From positions 18,357,001 through 18,421,000 of the forward strand of contig NC_092561.1 of assembly GCF_037975245.1 (NCBI RefSeq): DNA of 64,000 bases, written 5' to 3'. This DNA comes from Apostichopus japonicus (taxonomy: Eukaryota; Echinodermata; Holothuroidea; Aspidochirotida; Stichopodidae). This document shows, in pieces, positions 24,330-36,857 of this stretch (positions are counted from its first letter, which is position 1; the number at the start of each line of letters is the position of its first letter). The notes below the pieces were generated by a model. It saw only the letters and a list, made by a program, of their open reading frames with translations, ran no database searches and was not told the origin of the DNA. The position numbers and the translations under genes are program-made.

Positions 24330-27300
24330 ATGTGCATATATACCATCACTATCAATGCACTGTTGGTATTTTTACTACCAGTAGGTAAGTGTACTACAAT
24401 TTTTCTATTGAATTTTTCAAATACTTTCGAATTAGATTAAACTGAAACAATGACCATTATTCAATGTAAAATGCGTACGAATCGCATACAGGTCAGCGAA
24501 ACAGTAAAGAGGATTAAATATATCACTGAATTAAACCCTCGAATAAGATACCTCACACTGACAAAGGAAATGCGCTGTGTTCTATGCCAGAGGCCAACAA
24601 TAACAACATACTTCCAAACATGCAATTGAAACTATGATTTAACTCTATTTTATCACTTTCGCCTAAATGAATTTAATCCTCAGTTCTGTATAAGTTACAT
24701 ATTCTAACTTAAAGTAACGTGTAGTAAGTAGCTGAAGAATCATTGTAGTAAAATAATGAGACTTTCCGTGTGTTCTTATTCTATTGCAGTTGCAAACCAC
24801 GACAACAAATGTGTTCCTCTTGGAGAATCAATAACATTAAGTTGCCCCCATGAAGATCAAGATGTAGAAAAAATCATGTGGACGTTTAACAACAAAGTCC
24901 TTTATGCAGATTCATTTGATCCAAAAGATTTAGGATTTGCAAATGTTAATGGCTATAGTAACAACAGCTACAATTCATACTTGTATATCAAGGAGATTCG
25001 GGAGCAGAATGCCGGAGAATACAAATGCCTCGTCAATGGTACAATACTACAGGAAATATACGTAAATGTAACAGGTAAGAATGATTTTTTCTGGTTATAA
25101 TGGGGGTATGAGTAATTAAAATTGTGACTTACATGTCTTTCTGTCCGATCATATTGAAGTATAATTGATTTAGTAAATATTCATTACCATATTGATTTTC
25201 AACTAAGATCAAATGAAAGTACATGAACTATATTTTGTTGTTTCATTTTATATATTGTAGGAACTCTCTTACTATTAATGTGCTTTGTGGAATATAATCT
25301 AGATGGTCTTGTTTTTGTCACTTGCATAATTTTAATCTTTCCATGTGTCATATTCTATTTGACAGATGCAAATAACAACACGAGATGGGTTCTTTTTGGC
25401 GAATCAATTACATTAAGTTGCTCCAATGAAGATAATGACGGACAACTAGCCGTGTGGAAGTTTAACGATAAAATCCTATATGCAATTGCAATAAGTCCAA
25501 CAGAACTTGGATTTGAAAATGTTAAAGGCTATAATAACAACAACGGTGGTTCTTTTTTGAATATCACAGATATTCGTTTCAATAATGCAGGGATGTACAC
25601 GTGTATCGTCAAAGGTGCAACACAAACTGAAGTCCATATCAATGTAGCAAGTAAGCGTTCAGATTATTCCCCAATTCGTAAATAACTAACGTTCTTACCT
25701 AACTTTTCATTGCTGGACGAGTCAGTTTTCATAATAACGGAGAACAAAAGTTTTAATAGAGTACGGTTAAATAAAGATAGTTAATAGCTTAATATATGCA
25801 AACATGTAACACTACATATCTGTAGAACATCATTATGTTATTGAAGTCACTCTGATACCGTCGTAATGATCTTTTCTATCACAGCTATCCCTCAGCTGAC
25901 TATTCAAGCCAACCACGAAGTCATAGATGAAGTTTACCTCGTTGAAAGTGAAGAGCAAGTAGAACTAGAATGTATGGCTTTAAACTCAACGTTGAACATA
26001 TCCCTATTCTGGACAATTGAGACTAACACTTCAGTGTTTATCAAGCAACAAAAAACACGGGCTGTTCAAACACAAGAAACATTAGTAGATTACCACACCG
26101 AGCTACATTTTATTGCCGAAGAGGACACGAACATAACTTGTTCTATAAAGCACGATTTGCTTCACAACTATACTTGTAATGAAACCATATCAGTTGTTAT
26201 TACACCAAACAGAACCAACCTGAATGTAGTCACACCGACGGGGTACAGTAAGTTGTGTTTTGAACAGAACTTAAGATCATCAATTAAAATTTATCATAAT
26301 TTAAAGAAGTAAAACACCATAATTTAAAGTACACACCTAGTCGATACAAATTGCTATATATAAGTTTGCGTTCTCACCTAAATATGTACATATCTTTCTT
26401 TCATATTGGTAAACAAAGGAAATTATCTTCTTGCTATTCCTGAAAAGGTTGGTCTCTATCATTTTAAGCACGACTTTGAGCTGAAATACTTTTTTTTTAA
26501 ATAAAAATCATACATTTCTCATCTGATAGTTTTCTCCGACATGAAATATGTTCTCGTATTTTCTGGAGGGGCTGTAGTTGCACTGATATGCGTTTCAACA
26601 ATCGTTCTATGCGTGGCAAGATGCAAGAAGAAGAAAAAGAAGAAATCAGGTAGAAATATTAACCGAAATGCCTATTTTTGTAGAAATATAAAGTATCTTG
26701 TAAATAAGCTTAATTTAACACAGAATGAAACCAATCGTATGCTAGTTACAACTGGGATGCCATTGTTATTTTCTGTGGTATATCGATCTTAGCATTTCAT
26801 AAATTTCCTGAAGGAATTGGCACGTAATGGATCACTCTACAATGGGACGTCAAATAATACCCAGTGGAGTCTAGTCAGGATAATATTCTATGGTCTAACT
26901 TATGCAGACAAAATTTATAATGATACATTGTATCAAAGTAGTCGCCGCAGATGGTTTACACTTAGCCATTGGCAGGGTTAAACTTATATTTTTCAGCTAA
27001 TACCTTCTTGAAATTGTTTAATTATTGCAGAAAGTAGCACATCTCCTGGCTACAAAAGGTGAGTGTACTATTTGAAACTAGTGGTGATTCTACAGAGTAT
27101 ATTGTAGAATGCACAGCGTGCATTGTCATACTAATACAAGTGGTGTAAGATTCTACAGATTATATTGCAGAACACACATAATGCATTGGCATAATGCGTA
27201 AAGGGTGTTTTCTACACCTTGATATTATTTTACGAGTATCAGACTTTTAAAAAAAAACCGTACTATCAAGAGGTCACCCATTTTTCTATCATATCACATT

Positions 27301-30300
27301 GAAATAAATTACCATTGTTCTCGTTGGCCCATTTCTTAGATGATTATTTGGGCAAAAGCTATAACAATACCGCATGACCAGCACGGGTGGCCATGTTGAG
27401 CTAAGGGGACAATGGCTCAACCTGACTTCACTTTTCACAAAACTCTTTCCTTTAGTTCACTTTTACATACCATGATAACACCTTATTCTTCAGTCCTTTT
27501 TCATCCCGATGGTATTTCAGGGCCTCGTCATTTAACTCAGGTCTCCTTACTGACCTCGGTCGGCAGTGCTGTAGCCACATGACCTGATTTGGTAAAGCCT
27601 TCACATAAGACGACTCATATTATTGAGTAAAATATCAATTTAAGTTTTAAGAATTTCCACAGACTAAACTGTAAGAGGAACATAAGTCAATATTGTTTTA
27701 ATTCTTGGTTGTCATATGTAACTCTGAAGTTCCTCTGGAGAAATTACTGTTAAAGTACAATATTTTAAGCAGTTAACGTCATTCACATTGTTCAAAATTT
27801 TCGTGTTATAGAAATTCACAGGAACTAGATGATTATGATGGAGGACGGCGGGAAACATTTATGATAGGTTGGTATCATAAACATTAGTTTATATTTGTCT
27901 TACGTGGTCTAATCATACGAGTTGCTTATGTTAAGAAGTTCAAAAGTTCAACAATTTGTGAACATGTTTACTAGAACAGGCATTTTGCGCAAGAGCATCA
28001 CGACCTGTGAAATATTAGCATCATATAAATCTGTTAACTTCTGTATCGTTATAATACATATAAATTTCTTTTTGTTGCATGCAGTTATATTTGCACTGGG
28101 CTTTAGAAACTATGTTTTTTTTAAAGGTAGTATATTGTAATTTGGTAAGAACAAGGAAAATTAATTTCAAATTTGTCCGTATAATTTAGCTTTCTGATTA
28201 ACGAAATTGTTGCATTGTTAGCAAAAAGGGGAAAGAATATTGTATATCTAGAAATAATAGACAACTCAAACAGCTGACCACTTTTATTAAATGCCTAGCC
28301 ATGTGAACATTGTAATGTAGTTATAAAAAGTTAATAATTGTCAAGACGTGATTGGATACTCTTGTAACGAGGTTTACCCCGATCAACGTTAATAAGGAAA
28401 TATGTCGTACCACATAACTTAACGGTTTTGTAAGCTAAGAATTAGTTAATTATTACCAACACTCATATATCTGCAGTAGAAGGAAGTTCTGTTTTTCTTC
28501 AGCAGAGAAAATTTCTGGACGTTGCGAAGGCGGAAGAATATCTCGTGATGAAGTGGAAGTAATTACTTGTCTGTCATCAGGAAAAGTATTTGAGTACTGG
28601 AAAGCGGTGTGTGATGGCCATTCGGAGAATGAGTATATCATTGCTAGGAAAATTACAGGTTATAATAGTAATCACGTTTATGTAGCAACTGATGACCATT
28701 TAATTCCAATCATTTTGTTTTTCCCTTTCTTTTTACCAAAACGAGAAACATTCAGTTATGATTATTTAATAAACCAAAAACATGTCGTGCTGAGTGCGTA
28801 TTGAATTGTTTGATAACACTTATCACTAAGACATCGATAGTACTAAAAATATATCTCCTATATGAATTTAGTTTTATTAGATTTTGGGCTATTACTTTTC
28901 GCTAAATGTATATTTGGTTTACGTTTAAAAATTTGTACGTACTTTGCACTCCAGAAAATGCTCAGATGAAAGATGACTACAACTTCATATCTATAGCAAA
29001 GTCCCTCCAAGAATTGGATGAACACCCAAACATCGTCAATTTTCTGGGATGCGCAATAGAGAAAGGTAAAAATATTATATCCCACACAGGAGTCATTAGA
29101 TGTTAATCAAAAGCAAAGCCGAATGAGACACATTTCTAGGAATATCTTGTATTTTACGAACAAAGAACAAAGTGCTTATATGCTGAAAACCAAACCAGTT
29201 ATCGTAATGAAACGCGTATGTAAAATTCCGAATATTAAGTTTAAAAATCTTTATATTATAAGCTTTTCATGATAAACAATGATCATGAATTTCCACAAAT
29301 TTGCGAAATGTACGCATATTCCTTCGACTCACAGCTCTACCTCTTTGACAAAAGTCGGACAATTGGGATGTTGTGATAATTAGGTTACAAAACATCCGTT
29401 ACTATTTAGTATATATTTCTTGTTATGTGTTTGTTATTTGCGATAAAAACATTGTAAACTTAATTTTTACCGTTTTGAAAAACATAAATTTAGTAGGTGC
29501 AGACTTATCTAGGTTAGATGTTTGGTGAGAAAACATCTAATTAGTTCTATGAAGTATCTAATATTTCTATTTCCTTTCAGTTCCTCATTTTACATATCAT
29601 GAGTATGTGGAAAATGTGACTCTGCGAGACATTTTGCTTCAAAATGGCAATCCACCGAATGACAGTCTGTACAGCAGCACTGACAAAAGAGATTCAGTTA
29701 AGCTTCCCCATTTAATAGGCTTTGGGAGAGACATTGCTGATGGTCTGGCATTCTTGCATACAAATAAGGTATATTATCGCTAATTAAAGGTTCCTTCAAT
29801 TTATTGGATGTCAAATATTATAAGAGAAATCGTTTTAGTTACTCCATACAGTGTAGTATAATTAAGAAGCTAGAGATCCGATGTGTACCTTTTTCATATT
29901 GTTCAGTCATTCTCGAAGTTATCTCATTGAACGATTCTCTTTACATGTTAGTCTTACAAAAGTAAATACAAATACATTATTTTTATGACTGCAGGTTGTT
30001 ACGTCGTTCAACGTTATGCTTTAGATTACCTGGTGTGGACATGATTACTTTCTACACTCTCTGTAATCACATACCAATAGTAAATATAACATGAAGTACA
30101 ATCGTATGAGTATTTTTTTTTCGTTTACATATTTCCATTAATGAATATGATTTTCTTCTTTCTATGCCGCAGCTCTGTCATCCTGCGCTTATGACAAGAA
30201 AAATCTTGGTTGATAAACGCAGTTGCTGTAAACTGTTTGACATTTGGCCAACTGATATCTCGTCGGCTAGATTAGCGAAGCTAAAAAGTGACGTAAGTAT

Positions 30301-32463
30301 CATATTAAGTAATTATCAACTCTCTTACAATTTAAAATATTTTTGTAACATTACTTGCAGTATTCATTGCTGTTCCTTGAAGTAAATGTGAAAGAGTTCT
30401 AACTTTCCAAACCCGATATAATGGTCACTGTTATGTCACTTAATGATCACGTATGGTCACCTATGGTCACGTATGGTAGCTTATGGTTACTTATGGTCAC
30501 TTATCGTCACTAGTGGTCACTTAATGATATAAAATTGGCAGTGAATGATCAGATGATATTTATTTTCAGGAAAATCCACCAACTGCTTGGTTCCCGCCTG
30601 AATCTATCTTCATGGACCAGTACGATTCACTTTCTGACGTCTGGTCGTTCGGTGTCCTCCTCTGGGAAATGTTTTCAAATGGTAACTTAATATATTGATC
30701 TGACAATATCTGGAACGTTGAATAATGCATAATTTCATGATCAACCCGTATGCTATTATTAGATACCATGCATTGATTATGCACTGATTTTTGTGTGCAT
30801 TTTATATAGCCTCTTGCGATTTTAATGACGTATTATATAACACTTTTAGGAGAAGTCCCGTACCAATATCAAGGAGTGAAAGAAGTAGAGGACCATATCA
30901 GACAACTAGATATTTTACCTCAACGTACTGACTGTCCTAATAAGATGTTAGTGAGATTAGTTTTCTTTTATTTTCATTGATTTTTCTTTACCTTTTACTT
31001 TAAAGTTCACTCGATTCATCTGATTATATTGATGATAATTCAAGAAATTTTCGGTGTAAACACATATATTTGTTACCAGATATAAATTTTATGATTTTAA
31101 ACTTCGTGGGCTAATGCAATAGGTTATATAAAGTCTTATTGGATCAGTACGCTGACTTTAATGTTATCCGCACGTCTGAATCTGTGTGTAATGATTTCAT
31201 AAGGTCTAATTTTTGCGACGTAAACAGAGCGTAACACAATTGGCTTGGTACGCGGTTCCATGAGTAGTCTTTCCGAATACAACATTTAATGCCATGTGGT
31301 AGTGAAACGTAGTTTAAACTGACGGATAACGTTAAGCCAAAAGAATCGAGTAAATCACACATGGTAGTTGTCAATATTTTGCGATATATCCAGACGCAGG
31401 CTCGGTTAAATTATGTTATAAAACATGAAATTAATTCAAAAAAGTAAAGTACAACGAAATCATGAACAATTATGAACCAATAATATCCAGTCCTTTCAGT
31501 GATGATTTCTTATTTAAGTTTCATTTCATACTATAATTCCCTTGAATTGACCATCAATATTTAAAATATTTCGCTTTTTATGTTTGATTTGATTTTGGTT
31601 TTTGGTAGATTTCGCATTATGACCTCAACGTGGAACAAAGTTCGTGAATCAAGACCGACAATGTCAAAAATAAAAGGTCAATTGAAAGATATTGAGAAGA
31701 ACGCCCTTCAGGTACTCGTCATTTGGTACTTTAATGTGTAGTAAACTTATTTCCTGAAACAGACATATATATAAAATGTTGGTCAACTAGTAAGGTAAGT
31801 AAACAGCATACTAATCAGTTGAATGGGGAGCACAGTAACGTTCTATAGGGCAGACATAAAACATCTGCAGATATGTTTATAATTAATTAATATATGTACA
31901 TTTTCTTGACAGTGTCGCTAGAATATATTAGCTTCAATCGGGCTTTATGTTACGATTGCCACATGGTATTCTTGTAAGTTAGTAAGGTCGTACAGAAAGT
32001 TGTTTTCATTCTTCAATAGTTACTCATGTCACAAAGATATTCTAAACCCTTCAGACAAGAGTGAAATAAACCGCCAATCATTCTGATACAATTCTCGAAA
32101 AATCCCTAATTACTAATAAGTAAATTGTAACGCAATCATTTTACCTAACAGTAATTGAGTACACTTAAGTACCATTCTTGTTACGTATCATGACGTAAAT
32201 ACCGATATTAATATTAATACATACGTTATCTTTAACGCTGCTCCACAGCCGTATATCCCAGAAATATATGCAAAACCCCTTATTATTTGATTTCATTTCA
32301 TTTCAGGAATGTGTAAGCTATGTTCTATGTTATTTATTATTTCTTCCTATTCCTATAGACTGAACAGAAAAATACCATTGCCTCTAACAACTACTTTACA
32401 TTGGAGTCCTTCGGCGCAGACTATGCACTTCCTATCAAACCGAATGCAATACAAGAAGAATAA
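24330..32463 (+). CDS. Gene C: three-Ig receptor pseudokinase
   Basis: Fifteen inferred coding exons: 24330-24384, 24790-25074, 25366-25650, 25885-26247, 26530-26649, 27031-27058, 27812-27867, 28506-28658, 28955-29065, 29581-29768, 30173-30292, 30570-30681, 30850-30946, 31609-31711 and 32359-32463. They sum to 2181 nt (726 residues) with consistent phases. Order: leader 1-18, Ig1 19-113, Ig2 114-208, Ig3 209-329, helix about 335-360 followed by poly-Lys, juxtamembrane 370-398, kinase-like 398-692, tail 693-726. The catalytic loop is HPA (551-553) with Lys at 558, and DFG is DIW (571-573). PPES and [12 protein letters not shown] are kept. A plasma-membrane receptor predicted to lack phosphotransfer. 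The first kinase exon uses a weak donor (gttata). Architecture resembles Ig-type receptor tyrosine kinases, but no orthologue is claimed. Confidence 0.85.
24790..26247 (+). CDS. Gene C ectodomain exons (Ig1, Ig2, Ig3)
   Basis: Exons of 285, 285 and 363 bp, all phase 1-1. Ig1 shows [15 protein letters not shown] and NAGEYKC plus an additional N-terminal Cys (NKCVP) that B lacks. Ig2 shows TLSC, VWKFND and NAGMYTC. Ig3 shows ELECMAL, LFWTIE and NITCSI. The first two are V-like, the last shorter-stranded and C2-like. Confidence 0.85.
28506..31711 (+). CDS. Gene C pseudokinase domain exons
   Basis: Seven exons. The first has degraded glycine loop [10 protein letters not shown] and IIARK at the beta-3 lysine position. 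The second has [15 protein letters not shown] (helix C end, beta 4-5) without the helix-C Glu. The third has [13 protein letters not shown] and the [12 protein letters not shown] helix E. The fourth has [13 protein letters not shown] and [11 protein letters not shown]. The fifth has TAWFPPES and [17 protein letters not shown]. The sixth and seventh have GEVPYQ and [13 protein letters not shown]. No Tyr lies between DIW and PPES, so there is no activation-loop tyrosine. Confidence 0.88.
30420..30525 (+). repeat. Minisatellite of TATGGTCAC-like units in gene C intron
   Basis: About ten degenerate 9-11 bp units (tatggtcac, tatggtagc, tatggttac, tatcgtcac and similar) between the fourth and fifth kinase-like exons. 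Confidence 0.8.
32359..32463 (+). CDS. Gene C last exon: two-tyrosine tail
   Basis: Acceptor tcctatag. The exon reads [20 protein letters not shown] then DYALP and a short Lys/Glu-containing end before TAA. YFTL fits YxxL and YALP fits YxxP. The counterparts in D and E preserve DYF and DY-x-hydrophobic-Pro. Confidence 0.85.
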   Translation, partial: TEQKNTIASNNYFTLESFGADYALPIKPNAIQEE

Positions 32464-32602
32464 TCTACACGGACCAAAGGAATGTCTTATAAATATGGAG
32501 TCCATAACCACCTGTAAATGACGCATCCAAAGTTGCATTAGTTATGACATAATACCTTTAAGCTATCCGTTTTGAACAGGATTGACCACAACAGTAAAAC
32601 TC

Positions 32603-33128
32603 AAGTTAAGTTTAGTTTAGTTTAGCACGTAAAAAGGTATCAGGAGGGACACTCAAGTCCTCATCAAGGACCCTTTAGGAGAGAGAAAAAAACTGAAGAC
32701 ACAAACACTCAAACCCAACTACAATGCTTAAAGTGCTTGTCCAAAGCATTCTTAAACCCATTCACACTACTGGCAAGTATAAATTTCTCAGGCAAACCGT
32801 TCCACTTACTCGCAACCCTATTTGAAAAAAAAAAAGTTATGCCGAATATTAATCCTACTTTGTGACTTACGTCTGGTACAACTACTATTAACAATCATGA
32901 AAAAATCAGTAAAGGATAAATTGTCAAAACCATACACAATCTTAAGAACCTGAATCAAGTCACCACGTAACCTCCTAAGCTCCAGTGTGGTGAGATTCAA
33001 CAGCTGTAACCGCCTATAATAAGGAAAAATCTTTAAGGAACTAATCATCCTAGTAGCCCTCCTCTGGACCTTATCGAGTACTTACTTATCCTTAGCAAAA
33101 CATGGGTTCCAAGCCTGCACAGCTGTTG
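32603..33128 (-). pseudogene. CR1-like LINE 3' fragment
   Basis: On the minus strand it begins near 33125 with AWNPCFAKDK, a stop, then VLDKVQRRATRMISSLK, RRLQLLNLTTLELRRLRGDL and IQVLKIVYGFDN. After a frameshift come FFSNRVASKWNGLPE and VNGFKNALDKHFK. This is the conserved C-terminal order of CR1-type reverse transcriptase proteins. It ends in a (CTAAA)n-like tail at 32603-32625. It is dead, and lies just downstream of gene C. Confidence 0.85.
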
Positions 33129-33133
33129 AGAGC

Positions 33134-33449
33134 TGTTGTAGTTTCATATTCTACCTAATATTGTTTATATTCATTTAAGTTCGTAGCTCTATTATGTGTA
33201 GTAAGAAGGAATGTAGTGTGAGGATCAGTTAGGTACCCTTTGTTACAGCTCTGCTACACACTATTGTTAGTTTAATCAGGTTGTATTGTTAGTGTGTAAC
33301 CTTTAAGTAATCTTGTTTTGTGTATATATGTACTCTACATTTTTCCTCAGTCTCTGTTATACTCTTACAGAGAGAACAAGTTGTGTGCAGCAAAAGGCTG
33401 TAATATACTCAGCTGTCCCATGCGTGTTCTCTAGCTAACTCTAACAACA
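33134..33449. mobile_element. Possible solo LTR
   Basis: A 316-bp block with ends TGTTGTAG...CTAACAACA, i.e. TGTTG/CAACA terminal inverted repeats, and an internal ctctgt...acagag hairpin near the right end. No 4-6 bp target duplication is visible (flanks agagc and gaata) and no internal gag-pol is present. The call is tentative. Confidence 0.3.
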
Positions 33450-36400
33450 GAATACCCAAGGTGACAAAGAATTGCTACATTAACACTCATCGACTGTGAT
33501 TTTAATATGTTGTTATGGTTTAAACATATATTCTTATTCAATAATGGGATTTGATGGGTTCTGTCTATCGTGTCATTGCTTATCAAGAGTTCTATATTGG
33601 TTTCAAATTGCGTACCGGCGTAAGAGACACGTTATTGCATTGTTATTTCATAAACCTTTTTTTTCGTTTTCCAATTTAGTTTCATAAAGTATGTTTGCAT
33701 CAGTATTGCTAATTTGTTCCGTTAGATATGTTAATAATAGTATTGGTTAAAATATTAAATATTAAGTTAGTCATTTAAGGTGTGGATGTTCTCACATTTG
33801 CTAATTTTTATATTCTTAACACTAGCCTATATCAACGGTAACGTAGTCAAATTAAATATTCATAAAATGCATCATTTGATTCGAAAGATCGATAATGTAT
33901 CATTTACTGTATTTTATTATTTTTATTGGTAAGTTCCAGATGCCCTTTCCACTCTCCGTGAGTTTTAATCGAATTGGACTGGATAGTAGTACGACGTTAA
34001 CGGTAATGATAATTAGCGTGCAATACTGACAATTAACATCTTACCACGTGCAGTATTATGAATCACATGATTTGCTATTGATTAATATCACATCAAACAA
34101 CATAGTTGCATTTCAATTTGGTTTTTGTCGTCGAATTGAGACTGATCCAGTTCTTTTGCGAAACACCCGATTCCCAAGAATTCTGTGACTCTGATTATTA
34201 CAAAGAGAGGATGTAAAACATGCTAAATTTACCCCAAATTGAAAATAAATTTAATATGCCCCACTTTGTTAGTATAGATTACTGTGACAGATCTAGTGGT
34301 TACTTCAAGACCATTTTTGTGGGATCAATTAACTGGGCGATTTCTCTGTTGCAAATACAACTAAGCTTATTAAAGGTGTGACCAGAAGTCACATTTGTGA
34401 TTTTAAAAAGGCAAACTTTTTGACATAACCTTTAAACTTTGTACATGAAAAGTGTATTATTAAATCGACTGTGTGCATTCTATGTAGCTAGTATAGGTCA
34501 AGATGAATACCTCAAGTGAACTCATGTTGTAGGGGAAATAAGGTAATGACTCGGATCAAGATGTGTAAGTGAGTTTGTATGTGTGAGAGGGGTTTAAAGA
34601 AATTTGAGGTACAGGTGGAGGGCCCCCGGGAGTACGGGTATGAGCAACCGAGGTACCAGTACATACAATATTTCATTAAATGGAATCCATCTGACTTGGG
34701 TTTGGACGTTAGTCGGGCTCGGAAATATTTCATATTCGGATTGGCAAGACAAGTTCTTTGACTCGGTCTCTGATCTGCTGGATTCGACAGCAATCTTCCA
34801 GATAATTGGAAGCAATAAGTTTTTTTCCCGGTTTAATAACGTCATATTATATAAGCCGCAAATGTTGTGATTGTTCTCCTATGTTGGTTAAAACAAATAC
34901 TCAGTTAGAATGTGTATATTATATCCATTGTTTAGGATAAATATATGTTTTATATGCTGTTTGTGTTGATACTATGTAAGCTACTAGTTATACAGTCATT
35001 GCTATGTGAATTCATAATCAGATAAATGTCATGTCAGGGAGTTACATTGGAATTGTAAAACTATATTTGTAAAATCTATGCAATGATTACATAGTAGTAG
35101 TAGTAGATGGAAAACATATGTACGAATAAAGAAAAGTGTTAAGTGCTACCTTGCATTGAACATGTCACTTGACCAAACCCTCACTTTTTGGTAATTTATT
35201 GAACGTGACCGTTTTGACACAATGCCTTCCCATGGTATGTCATTGGCTGACATCATGTGAAAGAGCTCTTTGGTCTGCCATGTATTTTCATACATGGTTT
35301 TTGTTTTCACGCCAGTTTAAGATTGACACAAAAATTGACTCGATTGGGATCGAAATTATTCCATGGTATGACCTACCAGAAAAAGGATACTAATGATCAA
35401 TACAAGCAACAGCAGCCTAGGCTCCTCATTTAGTTAATATGTGAACAAGATCCGAGCAGCAATGACCAAACCATTACCGACTGGCCCTTTTCAATTAAAC
35501 TAGGCCTAACAAATATCTGTTAGGACCTTCAAATTACTAACACAGTATGTTATGTTAACCTAACCTAGGCCGTTCTTAGGCCTTGTCAGAGGATATTAAC
35601 ATTCAGACTAACGTGAGACAGATATTCACAATTAGTTACATTTTATTCAAGCGGAATATCTTAAGCATTGGCAAACCAGACATAATAAATGTCTTCTGTA
35701 AAGATCAAAATCACTAGAGTCAAATAAGTTGTGATCAAGGTAAAATGTCATTGATGTTAAACAGACTTGATACATAAAGTAGGCTATCCCATATGATAAT
35801 GTCGTAATATGTAACGACATTTGTTAAACTTGTATCATATAACTGGCTGTGAAATTCGTGGTGTGCAATGTTTCAGGAGGAAAAAAAAAACCAACAGAAA
35901 CTTATATGGTTATTTGTGAAAAACACTTTGATGTGAAATACCTCATAATAACTTTTGACAGACTTTTGATGACTTAATCATCAATAAATCATAATCATCC
36001 TTTCTTAAATCGACATCGAAAGTACTTATTGCATTCAAAAAGGAAAATAAACACAATTTTAGCACAGGTCAAAATCTTGCAGCTCCCTAAATGGCAATTT
36101 ACTTTTTGCTGAAAACGGGACATATATAAAGATATGATAACTCGCAGCACTAAATATGACAGGTAGGGGTCAATTGGATGATTTATCTCTCTGATAGAAA
36201 GAGAAAGTACTGGAACTAAAATATTTACTACTTCATTTCGAAACTAAGTAAACAATTGCTGTGCCAGTCTGTAACAACTTCAACAATGACCCGGTCAAAG
36301 CAGTGTTTAGTCTCGTAAGTAGCTGGTCAATATCATGTATTGACATCGTGTTATAAAAATCTGAATTTCCATGTCCGTTAGCTGTAAATTTGTTAATGTT

Positions 36401-36857
36401 CATTTTCCGGCCAGGTAAGTTCAAGTTCTGTTCATTGTGAATATAAATTTAGACGTATGTTATATTGTGTCACAGTTTGTATTGTGTCGTATTTTGTATT
36501 GTGTCGTATTTTGCATTGTGTCGAGAAAAAAAAATCGTACAATTATTCAGCATCTTCAGTTGTTATCAAAACTAAACTTTGCGTAAAGTTAAACGGAAAC
36601 ACTTTGTCAAATATTGGAGGACCTTTCTAAACACTTATCATCAGAGTTACGAACGTATTACAATTGTGAATAAGGAGAGACACGATTGGATAGATAGGTT
36701 AATTAAGTATAGTTTTCAAGAATAAGTTGTTGAATGATGGATAGCCTGGATAAATTGCCGACTATGCAAACATTTTAATGAAACTAAGTTTCTTTCGTAA
36801 TATGTACTGCTTTTGGGTTTGTTTCGTTCTAAACATTTCATAGAGATACATCCGAAA
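33450..36857. other. Intergenic DNA between genes C and D
   Basis: AT-rich and mostly featureless. A less AT-rich patch at 34560-34870 has open frames on both strands but no recognised domain. GGCCTA palindromic DNA lies near 35510-35590. A three-copy 19-bp-type repeat (attgtgtcgtattttg) lies at 36466-36522. Confidence 0.45.

Larger units (their letters stand above)
23490..26650. repeat. Segmental duplication of the gene B 5' region
   Basis: Aligns collinearly with about 12260-15420: ggagatttgttaataa, aggaagctgttat and aacaggaagtac upstream, the 5' exon, the leader exon (tttgtct..taggtattcagttacgtaatg), introns with gcatacaggtca.cgaaacag, then all Ig and membrane exons. Intron sequence is conserved, implying a rather recent event. 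Confidence 0.85.

Noticed and set aside
28506-31711. Gene C as an active receptor tyrosine kinase
   Set aside because: The catalytic Asp, loop Asn, DFG Gly and helix-C Glu are all absent despite intact exon structure.
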